Assembly: GCA_963698435.1 (NCBI GenBank)
Contig: CAVOQV010000020.1
Span: 208,624-272,623, forward strand
DNA from: Sva-07 sp963698435
GTDB taxonomy: Bacteria > Actinomycetota > Acidimicrobiia > Acidimicrobiales > Ilumatobacteraceae
DNA: 64,000 bases
Reading direction: 5' to 3'
Shown: positions 8,581-17,227 of the stretch, one piece after another
How the letters are laid out: every line of letters starts with the position of its first letter
Numbering within the stretch: the stretch's first letter is position 1
Program-made: the position numbers and the translations under genes
The notes under the pieces: generated by a model
Told to the model about the DNA's origin: nothing
The model's database searches: none
What the model saw: only the letters and a program-made list of their open reading frames with translations

Positions 8581-9555
8581 ATGTCGACGCATCCCGTCGC
8601 CGTCCGCGGTGTCGTGCAGCACTACGCCTGGGGCGACCCGACGTTCATCCCTGATCTGCTCGGTGAGACCGCCGATGGTCAGCCCTGGGCGGAACTCTGG
8701 TTGGGGACCCACCCGGCAGGCGCGGCCACGATCGACGACGGCCGACCGCTCAGCGAACTGACCGGTGACCTCCCCTACCTCCTCAAGGTCCTCGCAGCGG
8801 CCCAGCCGCTCTCACTCCAGGTCCACCCGACGACCAGCCAGGCGACCGACGGATTCGCCCGCGGCGTCTACCCCGACAACCGGGCCAAGCCGGAGCTCTT
8901 GTGCGCCCTTACGCGATTCGATGCACTCTGTGGCGTTCGACCGGTCGGCGCCACGCTCACGTTGCTGGGCGCACTGGGGGCCGACGGACTGGCGCATGCG
9001 TTGCGTTCCGACGGCGTCGCCGCCACGATCGAGGCGATCTACCGGGGTCGGCTCGACCCTCGTCCGACGATCGTTGCCTGTGCGCGCAGCAGTCGGCCCG
9101 AAGCAGAACTCGTCACCACGCTGGCGGATCGCTACCCCGACGATCCGAGCACGATCGTCACACTGCTGCTCAACCGGGTGACCCTGCAGCCGGGCGAGGC
9201 GCTGCACCTCACCGCCGGAAACCTGCACGCATACCTCAGTGGCGCCGGTGTCGAGCTGATGGGCGCCAGCGACAACGTCGTCCGGGGCGGACTCACCGTC
9301 AAGCACGTCGACGTCGACGAACTGCTCCGGATCCTCGACCCGACGCCGTTGGCGCAGCCGATCATGCCGAATGCAAGGAGGACCGGCCGGTATCCGCTGC
9401 CGGAAGCTGGTTGCACGCTCGTGCGCGTGGAGCCCGGCCACACCCACACATCCACCGGTCACGAACTGACCGTCGGCCTCGACGGACGGACGTGGTACCT
9501 CCCGCCCGGCAGCAGTCTCACCCCCGATGTCCCAACGTTCGTCGTCGCGACGTGA
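8581..9555 (+). CDS. manA: mannose-6-phosphate isomerase, class I
   Basis: 324 residues of the type I phosphomannose isomerase family. Zinc and active-site segments are visible: LSLQVHPTTSQA (QVHP), AKPELLCALTRFDALCG, and the second cupin part with ALHLTAGNLHAYLSG, VELMGASDNVVRGG and LTVKHVD. It interconverts mannose-6-phosphate and fructose-6-phosphate, supplying mannose for GDP-mannose, glycolipids and possibly mycothiol-linked sugar pools. It starts four bases after the MBL gene stop, so it is co-transcribed with the detoxification pair, though a functional tie is not evident. The stop codon lies inside a two-way terminator hairpin shared with ispG. Slightly short compared with enterobacterial ManA but normal for actinobacteria. 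Confidence 0.88.
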   Translation: MSTHPVAVRGVVQHYAWGDPTFIPDLLGETADGQPWAELWLGTHPAGAATIDDGRPLSELTGDLPYLLKVLAAAQPLSLQVHPTTSQATDGFARGVYPDNRAKPELLCALTRFDALCGVRPVGATLTLLGALGADGLAHALRSDGVAATIEAIYRGRLDPRPTIVACARSSRPEAELVTTLADRYPDDPSTIVTLLLNRVTLQPGEALHLTAGNLHAYLSGAGVELMGASDNVVRGGLTVKHVDVDELLRILDPTPLAQPIMPNARRTGRYPLPEAGCTLVRVEPGHTHTSTGHELTVGLDGRTWYLPPGSSLTPDVPTFVVAT

Positions 9556-9584
9556 CGATTGGTGTCTGACACCAAACGTCACGT
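9550..9584. terminator. bidirectional hairpin terminator between manA and ispG
   Basis: Seventeen-base arms with one mismatch around a single central base: the left arm ends ATTGGTGTC and the right arm begins GACACCAAAC. It overlaps the stop codons of both convergent genes. The core matches the element at 5848-5884, so this appears to be a reused terminator family. Confidence 0.7.
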
Positions 9585-10808
9585 GCGGGTGGTCTTGCGG
9601 ATCTCGACGATCTTCTCGGTGGCCTGGTTGGCGTCGGCGCCCTGCTCGTCGAGCAGCTTGGCGCGATCCTTCTCGGCCTCGCGAGCGGCCTTGACGAGGT
9701 CGACCCTCGCAAGAGCGGCGTCAACGCCGTGTTCCTGGATGAACTCGGCCCACTCGACGAGCTGATCGACCATCTCGTCCTCGGGAACGACGGCGACGTT
9801 CTGTCCCTTGATGAACAGGTGGCCGCGCTTGTTTCCCGCAGCGATGCCGAGGTCGGCGTCGCGCGCCTCGCCGGGTCCGTTCACGACGCAGCCCATCACG
9901 GCGATCTGCAGCGGGATCTCACGGTCGGCGAAGGCCTCCATCGCCCGGTTGGCGACCTCGATCACGTCGACCTCGGCGCGACCGCACGAAGGACACGCGA
10001 TCAGGTCGACGTTCTTGCGCTCGCGCAGCCCGAGGGCTTCGAGCAGCTGACGTCCCGCCCGCGCCTCCTCGACCGGATCGGCAGTGAGCGAGTAGCGGAT
10101 CGTGTCGCCAATGCCCTCCATCAGCAGCGTGGCGATGCCGGCGGTGGCCTTGATCAGCCCCACGGGCGGAGGCCCGGCTTCGGTGACGCCGAGGTGCAAA
10201 GGGTGATCGGTGACCTCGGAGAGTTGGCGGTAGGCCTCGACCATCAACGGCACGCTCGACGCCTTGACCGAGATCTTGATCGCGTCGAAACCGACCTCGT
10301 CGAAATAGGCGATCTCCTGCTGGGCGGACTCGACCATCGCCTCGGGCGTGGCACTGCCGTACTTCTCGTAGAGCGCCGGATCGAGGGAGCCGGCGTTCAC
10401 GCCGATACGGATCGGGATGCCGCGATCACGAGCCTCGGATGCCACCGCTTTGATGTGTTCGGGCTTGCGGATGTTGCCGGGGTTGAGGCGCAGCCCGTGC
10501 ACACCGGCTTCCATCGCGGCCAGCGCCATCTTGTACTGGTGATGGATGTCGGCGATGATCGGCACCGGTGACCGCGGCACGATCTGTGCGAGCCCCTCGG
10601 CGGCCTCGGTCTCGTTGCAGGTGCAGCGGACGATGTCGGCGCCGGCGGCGGCGAGTGCGTAGATCTGCTGGAGTGTCCCCTCGACGTCGGCGGTCTTGGT
10701 GATCGTCATCGACTGCACGGTGATCGGGGCGTCGCCGCCCACCTTGACGTCGCCGACGGAGATCTGACGGGTGGATTTGCGAGCGACGAGTGCGCTGGAG
10801 ACGTCCAC
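9579..10808 (-). CDS. ispG: 4-hydroxy-3-methylbut-2-enyl-diphosphate synthase IspG (GcpE)
   Basis: 409 residues, GTG start. IspG converts the cyclodiphosphate MEcPP to HMBPP in the non-mevalonate isoprenoid pathway using a [4Fe-4S] cluster. Visible are the TIM-barrel segments PIIADIHHQYKMAL and LRLNPGNI, and the C-terminal cluster-binding region with ACPSCGRAEVD and AVMGCVVNGPGEA (three Cys ligands plus Glu). An extra C-terminal tail of about 40 charged residues ends KIVEIRKTTRT. It is last in the run cdsA-dxr-rseP-ispG, so two enzymes of the same pathway (Dxr and IspG) flank the RseP protease. The gap to rseP is nine bases. Confidence 0.95.
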   Translation of the reverse strand: MDVSSALVARKSTRQISVGDVKVGGDAPITVQSMTITKTADVEGTLQQIYALAAAGADIVRCTCNETEAAEGLAQIVPRSPVPIIADIHHQYKMALAAMEAGVHGLRLNPGNIRKPEHIKAVASEARDRGIPIRIGVNAGSLDPALYEKYGSATPEAMVESAQQEIAYFDEVGFDAIKISVKASSVPLMVEAYRQLSEVTDHPLHLGVTEAGPPPVGLIKATAGIATLLMEGIGDTIRYSLTADPVEEARAGRQLLEALGLRERKNVDLIACPSCGRAEVDVIEVANRAMEAFADREIPLQIAVMGCVVNGPGEARDADLGIAAGNKRGHLFIKGQNVAVVPEDEMVDQLVEWAEFIQEHGVDAALARVDLVKAAREAEKDRAKLLDEQGADANQATEKIVEIRKTTRT

Positions 10809-10817
10809 GGGCAGGTG

Positions 10818-12155
10818 TCAGCCGATCGGGTCGGTGATGTCGAGGTACAGGCCGGTGAACATCAGCATCGCCAACACGACGATCACTCCCATCGCGAACG
10901 GCATCAGCCGCTCGACGTCGGCGAAGTAGCGCCCGGTCATGTGGCGCCGCTTCTCCTGGATGCGTTCGTAGACGGCGATCGCTGCGTGGCCACCGTCGAG
11001 CGGGAGCAACGGCATCATGTTGAACACACCGACGAACACGTTGAGAATCGCGAGCATGTAGAGCACACCGGCCAGTCCGCCCGAGTCGCCGACGTCGTCG
11101 GACACCGTCGCGATGCCGTAGAGCGTCGTGGGACGGGCAGCTGGATCGGCGTTCTCCGTATCGGCGAGCTGATCGACGAGGTTGACCGGATTGAGCACCT
11201 TGACGATGCCCTTCGTCGACTCCCACGACACCGGGAAGATGTCGGTGACGGAGTTGACGGCTGACCCGGCGATGCTGTGATTCTCGTAGAGAGGCGGACT
11301 GTACGAACGCACCCCGAGCAGTGCCGATCCGAACAACGGGTCGTCCTCGGGCACCGAGGTGTTCGCTCCCAGACCCACCGGAATCGTGAACGTTTCACCG
11401 TCGCGGATCACCACGAGATCGACGACATCGCTCGGCTCGAAGGTGCGCACGGCCTCGCCCAGCTCGATCGACGACGTGACGGCGATACCGCCGACCGACA
11501 CGATCTCGTCGCCGTCACGGATCCCAGCGCCCCACGCAGGCAATTCCTGCGCTGCGGCGCCGACGATCACGCGCGGCTCGTCTTGGGCGGTGATCTCACC
11601 CTGGGTCGCGTACACGCCGAACAACAGCACGATCGCGATCAGAATGTGCATGATCGATCCGGCGGAGATCACCAACAGGCGACGCGGGAACGTCGCCTGC
11701 CGATACGACCGTGCCTCGTCGGCAGGTTCGACGTCATCCATGCGGTTCATGCCCACGATGCGCACGAACGCTCCGAGCGGGACCGCACGGACGCCGTACT
11801 CGGTCTCACCGCGGCGGAAGCTCCACAACCGTGGGCCGAAGAACAAGAAGAACTGCGTGGCCTTCATGCCGGTCCACCTGGCGGTCGCGAAGTGGCCGAG
11901 CTCGTGCAGGAAGATCGAGATCACGACGCCGACGACGAACACGAAGATCCAGATGTTGACGAATGCCAGCCACACGAACAGCGCTGCGAGCCCGGCCATC
12001 GCCAACCAACCGGTCCAACCGTTGGCCAGTTCGTCGTCGGTCAGTTCGGTGACCGAGCCGCCGGCCATGATCTCGCTCTTCACGCGGTCGCCCCGGCGCG
12101 GTGGAGCGAACGGCTCCTCGGTCGTCCGTTCGTGCGGGGTGAGTTGATCGGTCAT
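10818..12155 (-). CDS. rseP: RseP/RIP site-2 zinc metalloprotease (PDZ domain)
   Basis: 445 residues of the S2P intramembrane protease family. The catalytic HExxH is in FLHELGHFATARW within a transmembrane helix near residue 88, and the second active-site motif is NMMPLLPLDGGH near the C-terminus. A PDZ domain lies between (GAGIRDGDEIVSVGGIAV). At least four hydrophobic helices are visible, including one at about 50-80 and one at the very end. These enzymes cut membrane-bound anti-sigma factors or signal-peptide remnants. A 55-residue charged N-terminal segment precedes the first helix. The start overlaps the dxr stop (ATGA), indicating translational coupling. The gene order dxr-rseP-ispG is conserved in Actinobacteria. 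Confidence 0.9.
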   Translation of the reverse strand: MTDQLTPHERTTEEPFAPPRRGDRVKSEIMAGGSVTELTDDELANGWTGWLAMAGLAALFVWLAFVNIWIFVFVVGVVISIFLHELGHFATARWTGMKATQFFLFFGPRLWSFRRGETEYGVRAVPLGAFVRIVGMNRMDDVEPADEARSYRQATFPRRLLVISAGSIMHILIAIVLLFGVYATQGEITAQDEPRVIVGAAAQELPAWGAGIRDGDEIVSVGGIAVTSSIELGEAVRTFEPSDVVDLVVIRDGETFTIPVGLGANTSVPEDDPLFGSALLGVRSYSPPLYENHSIAGSAVNSVTDIFPVSWESTKGIVKVLNPVNLVDQLADTENADPAARPTTLYGIATVSDDVGDSGGLAGVLYMLAILNVFVGVFNMMPLLPLDGGHAAIAVYERIQEKRRHMTGRYFADVERLMPFAMGVIVVLAMLMFTGLYLDITDPIG

Positions 12156-13315
12156 GTCGGTCGTTTCGAGAGCAGGTCACGCGCGATCCGCCGAGCCTCG
12201 GCATCGGCTTCGATCACGTCGTCGACGGTATGGGGGGTTGCACCATCATGCATCGCAAGTACCCCAACACTGACGTCAGGGATCTCATTCCATCGCAAGT
12301 TCCCCGCCAAGAACGCGTCAACCGCCACCTCGTTCGCCGCGCTGAGCCACGCCGGCGCCGTGCCACCCAGCCGACCCGCGTCGTAGGCGAGGTCGAGACA
12401 GCGGAACGTGACCCGGTCGGGTGGCTCGAAGTCGAGCCGTGACAGCGTCGTCCAGTCGATCCGGCCGAACGGACTCCCGATCCGATCCGGGTATCCGAGC
12501 GCGTACCCGATCGGGAGGCGCATGTCGGGCATGCTGAGCTGGGCAATCGTGGAGCCATCGGTGAACTCGACCATCGAATGCACAACGGACTGAGGGTGCA
12601 CGACCACCTCGATCTGATCGTACGGGGTGCCGTACAGCTCGTGCGCCTCGATCACTTCGAGCCCCTTGTTCATCAACGTGCTGGAGTCGATCGTGATCTT
12701 GGGCCCCATGGTCCAGGTGGGGTGGGCGAGCGCCGCCTCCACGGTGACCTCGGCCAGTTCCTCGGCGCTGCGACCGCGAAACGGGCCACCACTCGCCGTG
12801 AGCAACAGGCGGGCAACCTCACGTTCGGTGGCCACCGACGATCGCAGGCATTGGTGCAGCGCACAGTGCTCGCTGTCGACCGGCACCAACTCCGCGCCCG
12901 GTACCGCCCGGAGGGGCTGCACCACGGGGCCCGCCGCGATCAGGCTCTCCTTGTTCGCGAGCGCGAGCCGCTTGCCCGCACGCAGGGTCTCGATCGTCAC
13001 CGCCAACCCGGCGAAGCCGACGACACCGTTCACCACGACATCGGCCGGCCCGACAACCTCGGCCAACTCGGCCACGACGTCGACGCCAGGCAGCGCCGCT
13101 GCGACCTCGCGACGGGCGACGTCGTCGGCGACAGCGACGAGGTCAGGCGCACATCGGCGCGCCTGCTCGATCACTGCGACGGCCGAACGGCCCACCGCCA
13201 AGGCCACGACCTCGTACGAGCCGGGAACTCGCGCATTCTCGGCGTCAATGACCTCGAGGGTCTGAGTGCCGATCGAGCCGGTCGACCCGGCGATCGCCAC
13301 GCGGGTCGGCGACAT
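12152..13315 (-). CDS. dxr: 1-deoxy-D-xylulose-5-phosphate reductoisomerase
   Basis: 387 residues from the ATG at 13315; a longer upstream frame has no similarity. The NADPH-binding motif GSTGSIGTQTLEVI is at the start, with the catalytic/metal region containing LLTASGGPFRGR, PTWTMGPKITIDSSTLMNKGLEVIEA and HPQSVVHSMVEF. The C-terminal alpha-helical domain contains APAWLSAANEVAVDAFL. It performs the first committed step of the non-mevalonate pathway, DXP to MEP. The cdsA stop is seven bases upstream and the rseP start overlaps the end, so it sits in a tight operon. All expected residues are present. Confidence 0.95.
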   Translation of the reverse strand: MSPTRVAIAGSTGSIGTQTLEVIDAENARVPGSYEVVALAVGRSAVAVIEQARRCAPDLVAVADDVARREVAAALPGVDVVAELAEVVGPADVVVNGVVGFAGLAVTIETLRAGKRLALANKESLIAAGPVVQPLRAVPGAELVPVDSEHCALHQCLRSSVATEREVARLLLTASGGPFRGRSAEELAEVTVEAALAHPTWTMGPKITIDSSTLMNKGLEVIEAHELYGTPYDQIEVVVHPQSVVHSMVEFTDGSTIAQLSMPDMRLPIGYALGYPDRIGSPFGRIDWTTLSRLDFEPPDRVTFRCLDLAYDAGRLGGTAPAWLSAANEVAVDAFLAGNLRWNEIPDVSVGVLAMHDGATPHTVDDVIEADAEARRIARDLLSKRPT

Positions 13316-13322
13316 CAGGAAC

Positions 13323-14744
13323 TCAGAGCGCCGTCCACGGCTCGACGACCAGCATGAGGTAGTACACGGCGGGCATGACGAAGAGGAACCCGTCGAAGCG
13401 GTCGAGCACACCACCGTGGCCGCGGATGATCGCGCCGAAATCCTTCACGTCGAGGTTGCGCTTGAACATGCTCTCGGTGAGATCGCCGAGCGGCGCCATC
13501 GCCGAGATCACGATGCCGAGCATCAGCAGATGACTGGTGCTCGACCAGGTGTCGCTGAGGTCCTGCATGCCGATGATCAGCATCACGAGCAGCGTCAGAA
13601 TCGTGCCACCGAGGAGGCCCTCGAGCGACTTGTTTGGGCTGATCCATGGTCGCAGCGGAGTGCGCCCGAACGCGGTCCCGACGAAGTAGGCACCCACATC
13701 GTTGGCAACCACGCCGATCGCGATCAACACCAGCGTGTCCGTGCCCCAAGGCGTGCCTGTACCGAAGTTCGACCACGACAGGATCAGCGCCGCATAGGCC
13801 CCGAGGACACCGATCCAGGTGATGCCGAGCATCGTGATCGCCATGTTCGGCATCGGGCCGGCATCGACCGAGTCGGCAGCGATGAAGCTGATCGCGCCCG
13901 CGAAGAAGGCGAAGGCGAGCACGATCGGGATCGCAGCCTCACCCACCCAGTAGGCCGCGAGCGGCGCGGCGACGCAAGCTGCCACACCCACCGCGACAAC
14001 GGGCCGGTATCCCTTGTCGGTCACACGGGCGAAGTACTCGACCGAGGCAAGGCCCAATGCGACGGTGACGAACGCCAGGGCTGCGGCTGGTCGCCACATC
14101 GCCAACGCCAGGAAGACCGCCGCCAGAGCGAGCCCTGACGCGACCGCAACAGGCAGATTGCGACCCTCCGCAGCCGGGGCGGTGGCCCCTTGGCTCGGTG
14201 GACGTTGGGGTGCCGCTCCACGACGCTTGGCGTCCGGGCGCCGCGGCATGCCGGAGGGATCGGTCCCGATGGTGATGCGGGCCGGCTCGCGACGAGCGGG
14301 CTCCTCGGTCTCGGTGACCGGCACGGCGCCCGAAGTCCGGGCCGCCTCGGCGGCTGGCGCGTCGTCAACCGTGGGATCGTCGTGCCAGCTGAGCTCACCG
14401 GTCGGGTCCTTCGGCGCCTCGACGACAGCGTCGTCGGGCGTCGCCGAGCCGGCGAACGACGACCAGACGTCGACATCCTCGGTGGGATCCGGCGTTGCTT
14501 CGGCGGCCGCGATGCGGGGCACTTCGCCCGTCGGCGGGTCGGTCCAGTGCGGCAAGGCGCCGGAATCCTCCGACCCGAAGCTGAGCGGCTCACCCTTGTC
14601 GTCGTCGAAGCCCACAGCGGGCTGCTCGGTGGTCGCACCGAAGAGTGGACCTCCGAACTCGTCGTCGTCGAAGGAGTCCATCTCGCTCTCGAACGGCCCT
14701 GGCTTGCGCCCCTTCGCGGCCTTGTCGTCGTCCCACTCACTCAT
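13323..14744 (-). CDS. cdsA: phosphatidate cytidylyltransferase with long disordered N-terminus
   Basis: 473 residues. The C-terminal 275 or so are an integral membrane CDP-diglyceride synthetase with about eight hydrophobic helices and the family signature (MFKRNLDVKD, then RGHGGVLDRFDGFLF). It makes CDP-diacylglycerol from phosphatidate and CTP for phospholipid synthesis. The first 190 or so residues are unlike E. coli CdsA: acidic at first (MSEWDDDKAAKG, MDSFDDDEFGG), then Pro/Ala/Thr-rich and finally basic (RRPDAKRRGAAPQRPP); they look disordered and cytoplasmic. The gene follows frr across a block of 27-bp tandem repeats and precedes dxr by seven bases. Confidence 0.9.
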   Translation of the reverse strand: MSEWDDDKAAKGRKPGPFESEMDSFDDDEFGGPLFGATTEQPAVGFDDDKGEPLSFGSEDSGALPHWTDPPTGEVPRIAAAEATPDPTEDVDVWSSFAGSATPDDAVVEAPKDPTGELSWHDDPTVDDAPAAEAARTSGAVPVTETEEPARREPARITIGTDPSGMPRRPDAKRRGAAPQRPPSQGATAPAAEGRNLPVAVASGLALAAVFLALAMWRPAAALAFVTVALGLASVEYFARVTDKGYRPVVAVGVAACVAAPLAAYWVGEAAIPIVLAFAFFAGAISFIAADSVDAGPMPNMAITMLGITWIGVLGAYAALILSWSNFGTGTPWGTDTLVLIAIGVVANDVGAYFVGTAFGRTPLRPWISPNKSLEGLLGGTILTLLVMLIIGMQDLSDTWSSTSHLLMLGIVISAMAPLGDLTESMFKRNLDVKDFGAIIRGHGGVLDRFDGFLFVMPAVYYLMLVVEPWTAL

Positions 14745-14775
14745 GACTGTGTCCTTCCCCCAGAGATCCCGGCCT

Positions 14776-14897
14776 GAGCAGTTCCTGCGCCACTCATACT
14801 TCGAGCAGTTCCTGCGCCACTCATACTTCGAGCAGTTCCTGCGCCACTCATACTTCGAGCAGTTCCTGCGCCACTCATACTTCGAGCAGTTCCTGCT
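14776..14897. repeat. 27-bp tandem repeat, four full units plus a partial, at the frr 3' end
   Basis: Units at 14776-14802, 14803-14829, 14830-14856 and 14857-14883 look identical, followed by 14 matching bases to 14897. On the minus strand the unit covers the last codons and stop of frr, so three further copies of the stop-codon context lie downstream of the real stop (14875-14877). The array fills the space between frr and cdsA. It is not a CRISPR: there are no spacers. It probably arose by duplication of the frr 3' end and could vary in copy number by slippage. Confidence 0.9.
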
Positions 14898-15432
14898 CTT
14901 TGCGCCCCAGCGCAGCGTCGATGTGTTCGACGTGCTCGTGCGTCACCTTTTCGAGTTCCTTCTCGGCACGCTCGAGATCGTCGGCGGAGATGTCGCCATC
15001 CTTCTCGGCGGTCTCCATGGCCTTGCGGGCGTCTCGGCGGGCGCCGCGCACGGCGATACGACCCTCCTCGGCCATGTGCTTGACGACCTTGACATACTCC
15101 CGGCGGCGCTCTTCGGTGAGCTGTGGAAGCGAGATCCGAATCGAGATGCCGTCGTTGTTCGGTGAGACACCGAGATCGCTGTCGCGAATCGCCTTCTCGA
15201 TCGATTCGAGCGTTCCACGATCGTGCGGCTTGATCAGCAACTGGCGGGCCTCGGGCACCGAGATCGACGCCAATTGCTGCAGTGGCACCTGGGTCCCGTA
15301 GTACTCCACCGTGATCCGCTCGACCAGCGATGGGGTTGCGCGTCCTGTGCGCACCGTGGAGAACTGGGACTGGGTGTGCTCCACCGCTTTGTCCATCTTC
15401 TCCATTGCTTCGAGCATGGCTTCGTCGATCAC
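14875..15432 (-). CDS. frr: ribosome recycling factor
   Basis: 185 residues, the standard RRF length. It splits post-termination 70S ribosomes together with EF-G. Typical motifs are TGRATPSLVERITVEYYGT, PLQQLASISVPEARQL, KAIRDSDLGVSPNNDG and IRISLPQLTEERRREYVK, with a helical C-terminal half (LERAEKELEKVTHEHVEHID). It starts about 90 bases after pyrH, the conserved partner in bacteria. Its last codons (QELLEV and TGA) lie inside the first unit, in gene order, of a 27-bp tandem repeat array, so the protein end is shared with the repeat. Confidence 0.96.
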   Translation of the reverse strand: MIDEAMLEAMEKMDKAVEHTQSQFSTVRTGRATPSLVERITVEYYGTQVPLQQLASISVPEARQLLIKPHDRGTLESIEKAIRDSDLGVSPNNDGISIRISLPQLTEERRREYVKVVKHMAEEGRIAVRGARRDARKAMETAEKDGDISADDLERAEKELEKVTHEHVEHIDAALGRKEQELLEV

Positions 15433-15525
15433 GGCTGCCAGCGTACCCAGAGCGACCCCGCGGACCAGACCATCGACGCACCCACGCCTCGACCGACGCC
15501 GTGACCGGAGATGGAACGGTGCAGG

Positions 15526-16284
15526 TCAGACCTCGTGAACGAGCGTTCCTTCGTGGCCGCCTTGGACGATGCTGCGCAGCGAACCCGGCTTGGACATGTC
15601 GAACACGACGATCGGAATCCCGTTGTCCCGACAGAACGCGATCGCCGTCGAGTCCATCACCTTCAGGTTCTTCGTCATCACCTCGAGGTAGCCGACCTCG
15701 TCGTACTTGGTCGCCGTCGCGTCGTGCCGGGGATCAGCCGAGTACACGCCGTCCACGCCCGAGTGCGTGCCCTTGATCACGACGTCGGCCTCGATCTCGG
15801 CAGCACGAAGCGCGGCTGCGGTGTCGGTGGTGAAGAACGGGTTCCCCGTACCGGCAGCGAAGATGACGACCCGGCCCTTCTCGAGGTGTCGTACCGCCCG
15901 ACGGCGGATGTACGCCTCGGCGATACGGGGCATCTCGATTGCCGACTGCACACGGGTGTCCTGTCCCAGGCGTTCCAGGGCGTCTTGAAGTGCAAGTGCG
16001 TTCATGACCGTACCGAGCATTCCGATGTGATCGGACTGCGTGGCATCCATTCCGCTCAGTGAACCGGTCCGGCCGCGCCAGAAGTTGCCGCCTCCCACCA
16101 CGACGGCCACGTCGACGCCGAGATTCTGTCGCAGATCGACGATGTCACGGGCGGTCGCTTCGAGAGTCGCCCCGTCGAGGCCCTTGCCCGATTCACCGGC
16201 AAGCGCCTCGCCCGAGGGCTTGAACACGATCCGCTTCCAACTGGGCCGGGGCCCTCCTCGGGGATGGATCGGCTCGTCGCTCAT
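15526..16284 (-). CDS. pyrH: UMP kinase
   Basis: 252 residues of the amino-acid-kinase fold. PyrH phosphorylates UMP to UDP, the committed supply step for UTP and CTP. Motifs: KPSGEALAGESGKGLD near the start (phosphate-binding), VVVGGGNFWRG, GTGNPFFTTDTAAALRA and VVIKGTHSGVDGVYSADP. A short N-terminal extension (MSDEPIHPRGGPRPSW) precedes the core. It stands between tsf and frr in the conserved rpsB-tsf-pyrH-frr order. The 150-base gap to tsf could hold its own promoter. Confidence 0.96.
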   Translation of the reverse strand: MSDEPIHPRGGPRPSWKRIVFKPSGEALAGESGKGLDGATLEATARDIVDLRQNLGVDVAVVVGGGNFWRGRTGSLSGMDATQSDHIGMLGTVMNALALQDALERLGQDTRVQSAIEMPRIAEAYIRRRAVRHLEKGRVVIFAAGTGNPFFTTDTAAALRAAEIEADVVIKGTHSGVDGVYSADPRHDATATKYDEVGYLEVMTKNLKVMDSTAIAFCRDNGIPIVVFDMSKPGSLRSIVQGGHEGTLVHEV

Positions 16285-16434
16285 CGACGCGAGACCGTAC
16301 TAGAGCACACCTCATCCGGCCGAAAGTCGGCAGCGCCCGACATCCGTCCGAACGACCCGCCACTGCCGGCAGCCCGCGCGAACGCTGCGCTCAGCTCATT
16401 CCGCTCGCGCCACTTCGGGCGGAGCGTCGGGTGC

Positions 16435-17223
16435 TCAGCCGATTTCGACTTGGGCGAAACCGACGATGGTTGCGCCGCCGATGAACTGGCTCACGGACTG
16501 CTTGTCGTCCTTCGCATACGGCTGATCGAGCAGCGCGACGTCCTTGAAGAAGCCGTTGATGCGTCCTTCGACGATCTTCGGCAACGCCGCCTCGGGCTTG
16601 CCCTCGTTGCGGCTGATCGTCTCGAGCGTTGCACGCTCGGCAGCAACGACGTCTTCTGGGATGTCGTCACGGCTCAGGTACTTCGGCCGAGCGAACGCGA
16701 TGTGCACAGCGACGTCATGGGCGAGTTCTGGCGTGCCGCCGGCAAGCTCGACGAGAACGCCGTTGACACCCCGACCACCCTGGATGTGCTGGTAGCTCCC
16801 GATGACGTTGCCGTCAGCGGCCTCGATGCGCTTCACCTCGCCGAGCCCGATGTTCTCCTTGAGTGTCACCTTGAGCTCTTCGAGTTCCGCGGCGCGCTCG
16901 CTCACCGCGTCGACGCCCTTGGCGGCGACGAGAGCGGCGAGAGCATCGGCCTCGGCCTTGAACTGGTCGGAACCGGCGACGAAGTCGGTCTCGCTCTTGA
17001 GTTCGACGATCGCGCCGACGTTGCCCTCGATCACCAGGCTGATGACACCCTGCGAAGCGTCGCGGTCCTCACGCTTGGCGCTGGCGGCAAGGCCCTTCTC
17101 GCGCAGCCAGGTCTTCGCGGCTTCGATGTCGCCGTCGTTCTCCTGCAGGGCCTTCTTGCAGTCCATCATCCCGGCGCCGGACGACTCGCGCAGGGCCTTG
17201 ACGTCTTGTGCGGTGAATGCCAT
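16435..17223 (-). CDS. tsf: translation elongation factor Ts
   Basis: 262 residues from the ATG at 17223, three bases... beyond the rpsB stop region; the longer frame upstream is a shadow of rpsB. EF-Ts is the nucleotide exchange factor of EF-Tu. The N-terminal UBA-like domain reads VKALRESSGAGMMDCKKAL with the LREKGLAASAKREDR signature, and the core has VELKSETDFVAG (the TDFV motif that contacts EF-Tu). The C-terminus ends GGATIVGFAQVEIG. It is co-transcribed with rpsB, as in nearly all bacteria; the gap is four bases. Confidence 0.96.
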   Translation of the reverse strand: MAFTAQDVKALRESSGAGMMDCKKALQENDGDIEAAKTWLREKGLAASAKREDRDASQGVISLVIEGNVGAIVELKSETDFVAGSDQFKAEADALAALVAAKGVDAVSERAAELEELKVTLKENIGLGEVKRIEAADGNVIGSYQHIQGGRGVNGVLVELAGGTPELAHDVAVHIAFARPKYLSRDDIPEDVVAAERATLETISRNEGKPEAALPKIVEGRINGFFKDVALLDQPYAKDDKQSVSQFIGGATIVGFAQVEIG

Positions 17224-17227
17224 GGCT

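Noticed and set aside
14776..14897. CRISPR array
   Set aside because: Units are directly adjacent with no spacers, and no cas gene is near.
14014..15165. Long plus-strand frame with repeated EQFLRHSYF units
   Set aside because: It is antisense to cdsA and frr; the repeats are the reverse of the 27-bp array and have no start signals.
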